Positions 1 to 6,281 of a stretch of 10,429 nt of DNA are shown piece by piece. Below the pieces are notes generated by a model that was not told where the DNA came from, ran no database searches, and saw only the letters and a program-made list of their open reading frames with translations. The stretch is from an uncultured Paracoccaceae bacterium. Lineage in GTDB: Bacteria > Pseudomonadota > Alphaproteobacteria > Rhodobacterales > Rhodobacteraceae. Every line of letters starts with the position of its first letter. The first letter of the stretch is position 1. The stretch covers positions 1-10,429 of the forward strand of contig CALHST010000221.1 of the NCBI GenBank assembly GCA_938038825.1, given 5' to 3'. The translations under genes were made by a program, and so were the position numbers.

Positions 1-342
1 GTCAATGACGTGATGAGTGACACAAGGGCGCGCCACATCATGGATCAAAACATGAGTGGTGTTTGAACCCTTAAGTGCGTTCAACCCGGCCAAAACTGAA
101 TCAGCACGATCTGCACCACCCGGGACCGAGTGATCGACCCCTTTGATAGGGATTTGGTTTATGTCGTCTTGATGCAGGACCAAAACGATGTCGGTAATGT
201 CGGGATGTGTGCTGAAAACATCAACCGTCCAGTCCAAAACCCGACGACCCAGAAGCGGTTGCCATTGTTTTGGGACATCGCCCCCGGCCCGGGTGCCACG
301 CCCTGCAGCGACAATAATCGCAGAGATTTTACGGTCAGTCAT
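1..342 (-). CDS. ispD: 2-C-methyl-D-erythritol 4-phosphate cytidylyltransferase (IspD), 5' part only
   Basis: IspD joins CTP and MEP to give CDP-ME in the cytosolic non-mevalonate isoprenoid pathway. The first 114 residues are visible; the rest lies beyond the left edge. Direct evidence is the N-terminal nucleotide-binding loop AAGRGTRAGGDVPKQ (residues 12-26; R18 and K25 match the conserved Arg and Lys of the family), the GGADRADSVLAGL block (75-87) and VLIHDVARPCV (98-108), all signature IspD segments. The ATG at 342-340 is preceded by TAGGG (minus strand, 355-351) at 8-nt spacing, which supports this start. In many alphaproteobacteria ispD is fused to ispF as a bifunctional IspDF; the truncation prevents deciding that here. 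The gene is divergent from dusB across a 156-bp gap, an arrangement I recall as common in Rhodobacterales. No frameshift or odd residue is seen in the visible part. Confidence 0.95.
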   Translation of the reverse strand, partial: MTDRKISAIIVAAGRGTRAGGDVPKQWQPLLGRRVLDWTVDVFSTHPDITDIVLVLHQDDINQIPIKGVDHSVPGGADRADSVLAGLNALKGSNTTHVLIHDVARPCVTHHVID

Positions 343-431
343 AGCCTTAGCCCTAATCAGATGCCGACGGTTGCGGCAACGCCTTGGTCGCATTTGCTTA
401 AAATTTGTGCATATGCTGAGAAATTACCAGC

Positions 432-457
432 CCATTCCGCTGCATTCCGTTGAATGG
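432..457. promoter_or_regulatory. Repeat cluster in the ispD/dusB divergent region, possible operator
   Basis: Two copies of CATTCCG(C/T)TG lie head to tail with an exact 10-bp period (433-442 and 443-452, 9 of 10 bases equal). The second copy also forms an inverted repeat, CATTC-cgtt-GAATG (443-456), and CCATTC (432-437) pairs with GAATGG (452-457). It sits 42 bp before the dusB start, downstream of an AT-rich stretch (about 391-425) that contains TAAAAT (399-404), a possible -10 box without a clear -35. One-turn periodicity and dyad symmetry would suit a regulator site, but I recognise no known motif, and short repeats like this can occur by chance. Confidence 0.2.
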
Positions 458-489
458 TGAAAATTGCCGGGATAGGCGTGGGGAAAGAC

Positions 490-494
490 GAGGA
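490..494 (+). promoter_or_regulatory. Ribosome binding site deciding the dusB start
   Basis: GAGGA lies 4 nt before the ATG at 499. The upstream in-frame ATG at 454 has no Shine-Dalgarno-like sequence before it. The spacing is slightly short, but this is the better of the two starts and gives the usual DusB N-terminus. Confidence 0.5.
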
Positions 495-498
495 ACAC

Positions 499-1503
499 AT
501 GTTGCCAAAACTCCAGCTAGGATCGGTCGAAATTACGCCCCCCATTGCGCTTGCGCCAATGGCGGGAATCACCGATCTGCCATTTCGAAATCTGGTGGCA
601 GAGTTCGGTGCAGGATTGGTTGTGTCCGAAATGGTCGCGAGCACTGACATGCTGAACGCGCGTCCCGGCACGTTAGAACGGGCTGAGTTGGCCTTGGGCG
701 TCGATGGGTCCTCTGTCCAATTGGCAGGCCGCGAAGCGCAGCCCATGGGCGAAGCCGCCAAAATGGTGGCCGGGCAGGGTGCGCGATTGATCGACATCAA
801 CATGGGCTGTCCTGCGAAGAAAGTGACCAATGGTTACTCCGGCTCGGCGCTGATGCGCGATCTGGATCACGCGCTTACTCTGATTGATGCCGTTGTGCAG
901 GCCGTGGATGTGCCTGTAACCCTGAAAACGCGGCTTGGATGGGATGACGACACGCATAACGCGGCTGAATTGGCAAAGCGCGCGGAAGATGCCGGTATCG
1001 CAATGATCACCATTCACGGACGCACCCGTTGCCAGTTCTACAAAGGCCGGGCCGATTGGCATGCGATATCTGCCGTGAAGGATGCGGTGTCGATTCCCGT
1101 TCTGGCCAACGGCGACATTGTTGATACGCTGACCGCGCAGCGGGCGTTGGAACGTTCTGGTGCGGATGGGGTCATGATCGGGCGGGGCGCGCAAGGCAAG
1201 CCATGGATGCTCGCCCAGATCGCGCACGAACTTTGGGGAACACCTGCCCCTGTCATTCCAACTGGGCAGGCTTTTGCGGATATGGTCTGCCGCCACTATG
1301 ACGCCATGCTCAGCTTTTACGGACAACATCTTGGGACACGTTGTGCGCGAAAGCATTTGGGTTGGTACATGGATACCGCGCAGACCCCACAAGAGCTGCG
1401 GCGCGAAATTTTGACGTCCGTCACTCCGTCCGAGGTTTTCAAAGCACTGCCGCAAGCCTTGGCAGGGGATGGCGGGCAACGATTTCCAAGGCAGGTCGCA
1501 TGA
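499..1503 (+). CDS. dusB: tRNA-dihydrouridine synthase DusB (NifR3 family)
   Basis: This is an FMN- and NADPH-dependent enzyme that reduces a uridine in the tRNA D-loop to dihydrouridine; E. coli DusB acts at position 17. The 334-residue product has the family's TIM-barrel landmarks in order: FMN loop LAPMAGITDLPFR (18-30), DINMGCPAKKV (99-109) with catalytic Cys104, TLKTRLGWDD (141-150) with Lys143, IHGRTR (172-177) with His173, ANGDI (203-207) and the phosphate-binding IGRGAQGKPW (227-236). A helical C-terminal tRNA-binding part with ARKHLGWY (283-290) follows. Length matches NifR3/DusB proteins. I chose ATG 499 over ATG 454 because the earlier start adds 15 residues before the usual N-terminus and has no ribosome binding site. 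The stop overlaps the ntrB start (ATGA), as expected for the nifR3-ntrB-ntrC operon known from Rhodobacter capsulatus. A role in nitrogen control is not implied by its sequence. Confidence 0.96.
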   Translation: MLPKLQLGSVEITPPIALAPMAGITDLPFRNLVAEFGAGLVVSEMVASTDMLNARPGTLERAELALGVDGSSVQLAGREAQPMGEAAKMVAGQGARLIDINMGCPAKKVTNGYSGSALMRDLDHALTLIDAVVQAVDVPVTLKTRLGWDDDTHNAAELAKRAEDAGIAMITIHGRTRCQFYKGRADWHAISAVKDAVSIPVLANGDIVDTLTAQRALERSGADGVMIGRGAQGKPWMLAQIAHELWGTPAPVIPTGQAFADMVCRHYDAMLSFYGQHLGTRCARKHLGWYMDTAQTPQELRREILTSVTPSEVFKALPQALAGDGGQRFPRQVA

Positions 1504-2576
1504 ACAAAGACATTGATCTTTGGGCGTCCTTGCCGGTTCCAGCAGTGCGCATTGATCAGAACGATGTGATCATCGACGTTAACACGGCCGCCGAAGGGTT
1601 TTTGAACACCTCGGCCAAGGCCACGCGGGGCATTCCGGTCTGGGATGTGATTGCAGTGGATGCGCCGCTGGAAGACGCCTTTGCACGGGCGCGTGCCAAC
1701 GGCACGCCGCTGTTTGTGAATGACGTGGATGTGGGGTCTGGCAATCGCGCACCATTGCAATGCGGGCTGCAGATTGCGCCGATACTGGGTGCGCCGGGTG
1801 AGATGTTGATGATGATTTCGCCGCGGGAATTGTCGGGACGCATGACGCTGAACCATTCAGTGAAATCCGCGGCCCAATCAGCGATTGGTATGGCGGAAAT
1901 GCTGGCGCATGAAATCAAAAATCCACTGGCCGGGATCACAGGAGCGGCGCAACTGATCAGCATGAATTTGGCGCCAGAAGATCTTGAATTAACAGATCTT
2001 ATCGTCGAAGAAAGTCGCCGCATCGTAAAGCTGTTGGAACAGGTGGAGCAATTCGGAAACCTGTCGCCGCCTGCGTCCCAACCCGTCAACATCCATGACG
2101 TTTTGGACCGCGCGCGCCGCTCTGCGTTGCTGGGATTTGGAGCGCAAATGAAGATCATAGAGCAATATGATCCGTCTTTGCCCTTGGCCCTCGGCGATCC
2201 AGATCAGCTGTTACAAGTGATTTTGAACTTGTTGAAAAACGCATCCGAAGCAGCGGGTCAGCAGGGCGGAGACATCACTCTGCACAGTTATTTCGAACAT
2301 TCTTTCCGCTTACGCCGTTCAGACGGAACGGGACAGTCACTGCCGCTGCAGATCGAAGTGATTGATGACGGACCCGGTCTGCCGCAAGACATCAAAGACG
2401 ACATTTTTGATCCCTTTGTGTCTGGCAAAGAGAATGGCACGGGCCTTGGCCTGGCATTGGTGAGCAAAATTATCTCGGATCACAACGGTTGGATCTCTGT
2501 CAATTCAGTCCCGGGACGCACAGTTTTCAGAATTTCATTGCCGCGTGCGGCAGGAACGCCTTTTACGCAGGAGTAA
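1500..2576 (+). CDS. ntrB: Nitrogen regulation sensor histidine kinase NtrB (GlnL)
   Basis: NtrB is a cytosolic kinase/phosphatase that phosphorylates NtrC under nitrogen limitation and is classically switched by PII protein (GlnB). The 358-residue protein has no membrane segment. It has an N-terminal PAS-like domain (about 5-110), then a HisKA dimerisation segment with MLAHEIKNPLAGI (134-146; phosphoacceptor His137), and a HATPase domain with N box LNLLKNASEA (242-251; Asn247), G1 box DDGPGL (289-294), the F-box-like IFDPFVSGK (302-310) and G2 box GTGLGLAL (313-320). Length and architecture fit NtrB. The frame is open further upstream to 1341, but that stretch lies inside dusB; ATG 1500 gives the expected start and overlaps the dusB stop as ATGA, implying translational coupling. 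ntrC follows after 3 bp. All catalytic motifs look intact, and the neighbour ntrC makes the assignment secure. Confidence 0.96.
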   Translation: MNKDIDLWASLPVPAVRIDQNDVIIDVNTAAEGFLNTSAKATRGIPVWDVIAVDAPLEDAFARARANGTPLFVNDVDVGSGNRAPLQCGLQIAPILGAPGEMLMMISPRELSGRMTLNHSVKSAAQSAIGMAEMLAHEIKNPLAGITGAAQLISMNLAPEDLELTDLIVEESRRIVKLLEQVEQFGNLSPPASQPVNIHDVLDRARRSALLGFGAQMKIIEQYDPSLPLALGDPDQLLQVILNLLKNASEAAGQQGGDITLHSYFEHSFRLRRSDGTGQSLPLQIEVIDDGPGLPQDIKDDIFDPFVSGKENGTGLGLALVSKIISDHNGWISVNSVPGRTVFRISLPRAAGTPFTQE

Positions 2577-2579
2577 ACG

Positions 2580-3947
2580 ATGGACGGAACGGTATTAGTC
2601 GCGGACGATGATCGCACCATTCGCACGGTGTTGACCCAAGCGTTAACGCGCGCAGGGTGTCGGGTGCACGCGACCTCCAGCTTGACCACCTTGATGCGTT
2701 GGGTTGGCGAAGGAAAAGGCGATGTGGTCATTTCTGACGTTATGATGCCGGATGGTAATGGGTTAGAAATGCTGCCCAAGATCGCAGAAGACCGCCCCGG
2801 TTTACCCGTGATCGTAATATCAGCCCAAAACACCATTATGACAGCCATCCAGGCCGCCGAGGCCGAGGCGTATGACTATTTGCCCAAACCGTTTGATTTA
2901 CCGGACTTGATGAAGCGCACCGCGCGCGCCTTGGATGCGCGCCAAACCCCGACACGGGTTGCCGCAGACGATGATGGGCGGCCCGAAGAACTGCCATTGG
3001 TCGGACGCACCGAGGTGATGCAGTCGCTGTACCGTGTTGTGGCCCGCGTGATGAACACGGATTTGCCTGTTCTGATTTGGGGCGAAAGCGGCACCGGAAA
3101 AAGTTTGATCGCCCGTGCCATCCACGACTTTTCTGACCGGCGTAATTTGCCGTTTCTTGCAGCAAACGCAGTTGATTTGTCGGACCTTGAAGGTCCTGCA
3201 CGTGTGCTGGCGCGGGTCAAAGGTGGCACGTTGCTGATCGAAGAGATTGGCGACATACCCTTGGAAGTGCAGGCGCGTATCGTTCAGATGATGGATACGC
3301 CGGGGGATTACATGCCCCGGTTTTTGGCGACGTCGCAGTCTGATCTGACCAAAGCCATGGAACAAGGTTTGGTGCGCAAAGACCTTTTCTATCGCTTGTC
3401 CGGTGCCACGCTATCCGTGCCTTCTTTGCGCGAACGGGTCGAAGACATCGCGCTGTTGTCGGATTATTTCCTGACCAAAGCAGAAAAAAGCAGCGGCACA
3501 ATGCGTGTCTTGTCGTCCGGTGCGCGCGAGATTCTGCGCACCTATAGCTGGCCGGGAAATGTGCGCCAACTTGAGAATGCGATTCGCAGATTGTCGCTGA
3601 CAAGTCGCGCGCCAGAGATCTCTGCTGGGGAAGTTGAACAAGTTTTGGGCGCTCAGCCGGAATTGGAACCGATGCGCGGAGCCGCCGCGACCAGCGAAAA
3701 GTTGGGCGCCTCTGTCGAGAGGCATTTGCGCCGTTATTTTGATCTGCACGGGAAAATGTTGCCACCTGCAGGGCTTTATCAGCGGATCTTAAGGGAAGTT
3801 GAACTCCCCATGATCGAGATTGCGCTGGAAGCGACCGGTGGAAATCAGGCCAAATGCGCCGACCTTTTAGGGATCAACCGAAATACTTTGCGTAAGAAGA
3901 TAACAGACCTCGATATTCAGGTGACACGACGCCGCAAATTGATGTAA
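2580..3947 (+). CDS. ntrC: Nitrogen regulation response regulator NtrC, Rhodobacter type lacking GAFTGA
   Basis: NtrC is the DNA-binding partner of NtrB and activates nitrogen-limitation genes. The 455-residue protein has a receiver domain (1-120; acidic pocket D9-D11, phosphoacceptor Asp53 in ISDVMMPDGNG, Ser81, Lys103), an AAA+ domain (about 140-345) with Walker A GESGTGKS (168-175), a Walker B-like LLIEEIGD (218-225) and WPGNVRQLEN (324-333), and a Fis-type helix-turn-helix (about 420-444, GNQAKCADLLGINRNTLRKK). Between residues 195 and 217, where sigma-54 activators carry ELFGHEKGAFTGA, there is only a short substitute, roughly 18 residues shorter than E. coli NtrC as I remember it. Rhodobacter capsulatus NtrC also lacks this loop and activates sigma-70 polymerase, so the same is inferred here. 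Walker B begins with Glu where Asp is usual. An AGGAG (2569-2573) inside the ntrB stop region is 6 nt before the ATG, giving a confident start. Confidence 0.96.
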   Translation: MDGTVLVADDDRTIRTVLTQALTRAGCRVHATSSLTTLMRWVGEGKGDVVISDVMMPDGNGLEMLPKIAEDRPGLPVIVISAQNTIMTAIQAAEAEAYDYLPKPFDLPDLMKRTARALDARQTPTRVAADDDGRPEELPLVGRTEVMQSLYRVVARVMNTDLPVLIWGESGTGKSLIARAIHDFSDRRNLPFLAANAVDLSDLEGPARVLARVKGGTLLIEEIGDIPLEVQARIVQMMDTPGDYMPRFLATSQSDLTKAMEQGLVRKDLFYRLSGATLSVPSLRERVEDIALLSDYFLTKAEKSSGTMRVLSSGAREILRTYSWPGNVRQLENAIRRLSLTSRAPEISAGEVEQVLGAQPELEPMRGAAATSEKLGASVERHLRRYFDLHGKMLPPAGLYQRILREVELPMIEIALEATGGNQAKCADLLGINRNTLRKKITDLDIQVTRRRKLM

Positions 3948-3951
3948 AACG

Positions 3952-3968
3952 GCCACATAAAGCGTGGC
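3952..3968 (+). other. Small stem-loop between ntrC and ntrY
   Basis: GCCAC (3952-3956) and GTGGC (3964-3968) can pair around a 7-nt loop, starting 4 nt after the ntrC stop. No T-run follows, so it does not look like an intrinsic terminator. It could be an mRNA-processing or stabilising element, or chance. Confidence 0.2.
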
Positions 3969-4001
3969 ACCTGGGGAACACTCAGGAAAAGATCACGACA
4001 T

Positions 4002-6281
4002 ATGGTGTCAGGCGCGAGCAGCGCCACAAATTCGGCTGGAGGTCTGGTGGTAACCCAGACACGATCATTACGTTGGGCTCAGCTCAACCGCTTGCGGCGG
4101 ACAAGACGCGTGCGCAATGCGGTCACCCTAGGGCTTGTGCTTTTGGGGCCGGCCTTGGCGTTGGCCACGTTCCTGATCTTGGGCCTGTTCGATCGTGGGG
4201 CGTCATCCCCGGCGCTTCGTCTGATTGTTTTGGCCGACCTGATCTATGTACTGGTGGTTGCGGCTCTTGTGGCGGCGCAAGTCGCACGATTGATCGCAGC
4301 ACGGCGGGCGAAATCGGCCGGGTCGCGCTTGCATTTGCGCCTAACAGCCGTGTTTGCCCTGTTGGCCTTGATCCCAACAGTCATCGTGGCGGTATTTGCC
4401 GGGCTTACAATCAATATCGGACTTGAGGGCTGGTTTTCCGACCGGGTGCGTTCTGCCGTGGGGTCAAGCCTTGCTGCGGCACAAGCCTATGAAACAGAAC
4501 AGATGGAAAATCTGGCGACAGACGCGCGCGCCTTTGCGCGCGCCTTTGATCGGGCGCGTCAGGTCGATGTAATTGTATCGGACAGCGAGATTTTGATCCA
4601 AGGGCAAAGAGCGTCACAGCGTGGCCTGCGCGAAGCCTATCTGATTGATGGTACTGGAAAAATACGGGCGCGCGGCGAAGGGTCGTACCTGTTCAACTTT
4701 GAAGAGCCCAAACCCGAGCATCTGGAACAGTTGGAAACCGAAGACGTGGTTATCCTTGAGGATTGGCCAAACAATGAATTTCGCGCATTGGTTCGATTGA
4801 CCGTGTTTCTGGATCGCTATCTTTATGTCACGCGCGATGTGGATGGCGATTTGCTGTCTTTGCTGGATGAAACCCGCGAAACGGTTCAAATCTATCAACA
4901 GCTCGAAAGCGAACGTGGGCGGCGTCTGTTCGAATTTGGGCTGATATATCTGGGATTTGCGGTCATTTTGATCCTTGCGGCCGTCTGGGCCGGGTTGTGG
5001 TTTGCGGAACGTCTGTCTGGCCCTGTCGGTCGCCTAACCGGAGCGGCGCAACGCGTGGGTGCCGGCGATTTGGATGTGCGCGTTTTCGAAGAATCCGGTG
5101 ACGATGAAATTGCGATGCTGGGGCGGTATTTCAACCAGATGACCAAGCAGTTGAAGGGCCAGCGTGACACTCTGCTCGACAACAACCGCCAAATCGAACG
5201 CCGTCGCCGGTTGTTTGACTCTGTGCTCAGTTCCGTCACTTCTGGTGTCGTTGGATTGGATCCCGAAGGGCGCGTTGCGTTTGTGAACCGGTCTGGCGAG
5301 ACGCTGTTGGGGTGGGATGAAACGCAACAAGCGCTTGATCTGGCCGTAGCAGTTCCAGAGTTCGGACCGCTGTTGCAGGAATTGCGCGATGGTGGTGCCC
5401 ACGTGGCGCAACGCGAAATCAAAGTGACCCGCAAGGGGCGGTTGGAAAACCTGCTGGTGCGCATGGCGACACGGCGCAACGACAAGGGTCGCCTTGAAGG
5501 CTATGTTGTGGCGTTTGACGACGTAACGGACCTTGTGTCTGCACAGCGTATGGCGGCGTGGGGCGATGTCGCGCGCCGTATTGCGCATGAAATCAAGAAC
5601 CCGCTCACCCCAATCCAGCTCAGTGCGGAACGCATCAAGCGGAAGTTTTCGCCCAAAGTTGGGGAAGACAGCGACAAGTTGGAACAGATGACGGACGTCA
5701 TCGTGCGCCAAACGGGTGATCTGCGCAGAATCGTGGATGAATTTTCCAAGTTCGCGCGCATGCCCGAACCAGACCGCCGCCAGCAAGATTTGGTGGAACT
5801 GGTCAACGGTGCAGTCATGTTGCAACGACAAGGGCAACCCAATGTCGAAATCACAAGCAGTATTCCCGATGCGCCTGTTGTTGCGGAACTGGATTCCACA
5901 ATGATTGGCCAAGCGCTGACAAACCTCATTAAGAATGCAGGGGAAGCTATTGAAAGTCTGTATGAAAAAGAGGCGCCCAAAGATCATGTGCCCCGCATTG
6001 ATGTTGCCCTGACGACAGATGAGCACCACGTAGAAATCCGCATCGCGGATAACGGGATCGGATTGCCGGAAGACCGGGCACGGCTGTTTGAACCTTATGT
6101 GACAACACGCAGCGCAGGCACGGGGCTAGGGCTGCCAATTGTGAAGAAGATTATCGAAGAGCATGGCGGGACGCTGACGTTGGAAGACGCGCCCGCCTTT
6201 AACGAAAACAGCGCGCATTTCGGAGCAATGGCCGTGATGCGACTACCGCTGAGCAACAAAGAAAACGGGGGCACGACATGA
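4002..6281 (+). CDS. ntrY: Membrane sensor histidine kinase NtrY
   Basis: NtrY is the inner-membrane kinase paired with NtrX, linked in alphaproteobacteria to nitrogen metabolism, redox or respiratory control and the cell envelope. The 759-residue product has three N-terminal transmembrane segments (about 40-63, 72-98, 112-138), a large extracytoplasmic region (about 139-312), a fourth transmembrane segment (about 313-336), HAMP (about 333-388), PAS (about 400-510), HisKA with RRIAHEIKNPLTPIQLSAERIKRK (525-548; His529) and HATPase motifs NLIKNAGEA (641-649), DNGIGL (683-688) and GTGLGLPIV (706-714). Length and order fit NtrY. ATG 4002 has only a distant AGGA (3984-3987, 14 nt); an in-frame GTG at 4047 follows GGAGG at 4 nt, so the true start may lie 15 codons later without affecting any domain. 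The stop overlaps ntrX as ATGA. A 54-bp gap separates it from ntrC, so a separate ntrYX promoter is possible but not evident. Confidence 0.95.
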   Translation: MVSGASSATNSAGGLVVTQTRSLRWAQLNRLRRTRRVRNAVTLGLVLLGPALALATFLILGLFDRGASSPALRLIVLADLIYVLVVAALVAAQVARLIAARRAKSAGSRLHLRLTAVFALLALIPTVIVAVFAGLTINIGLEGWFSDRVRSAVGSSLAAAQAYETEQMENLATDARAFARAFDRARQVDVIVSDSEILIQGQRASQRGLREAYLIDGTGKIRARGEGSYLFNFEEPKPEHLEQLETEDVVILEDWPNNEFRALVRLTVFLDRYLYVTRDVDGDLLSLLDETRETVQIYQQLESERGRRLFEFGLIYLGFAVILILAAVWAGLWFAERLSGPVGRLTGAAQRVGAGDLDVRVFEESGDDEIAMLGRYFNQMTKQLKGQRDTLLDNNRQIERRRRLFDSVLSSVTSGVVGLDPEGRVAFVNRSGETLLGWDETQQALDLAVAVPEFGPLLQELRDGGAHVAQREIKVTRKGRLENLLVRMATRRNDKGRLEGYVVAFDDVTDLVSAQRMAAWGDVARRIAHEIKNPLTPIQLSAERIKRKFSPKVGEDSDKLEQMTDVIVRQTGDLRRIVDEFSKFARMPEPDRRQQDLVELVNGAVMLQRQGQPNVEITSSIPDAPVVAELDSTMIGQALTNLIKNAGEAIESLYEKEAPKDHVPRIDVALTTDEHHVEIRIADNGIGLPEDRARLFEPYVTTRSAGTGLGLPIVKKIIEEHGGTLTLEDAPAFNENSAHFGAMAVMRLPLSNKENGGTT
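4038..4042 (+). promoter_or_regulatory. Strong Shine-Dalgarno sequence supporting an alternative ntrY start
   Basis: GGAGG (followed by T) lies 4 nt before an in-frame GTG at 4047 and inside the frame opened by ATG 4002. It resembles the consensus better than anything ahead of ATG 4002. The spacing is short, so it may equally be coincidental coding sequence (Gly-Gly-Leu). Confidence 0.3.
4524..4547 (+). repeat. Perfect 12-bp tandem duplication inside ntrY
   Basis: The unit GCGCGCGCCTTT occurs twice in direct succession, encoding Ala-Arg-Ala-Phe twice (NtrY residues 175-182) in the extracytoplasmic domain near the third membrane segment. Being 12 bp it keeps the frame. It is a plausible slippage site at which copy number could differ between strains. 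Confidence 0.8.

Noticed and set aside
454..498. N-terminal extension of DusB from ATG 454.
   Set aside because: No ribosome binding site precedes it, and the added 15 residues are not part of the usual DusB N-terminus; ATG 499 has GAGGA upstream.
3952..3968. Rho-independent terminator after ntrC.
   Set aside because: The stem is only 5 bp and has no following T-run, so it was kept only as a weak stem-loop.
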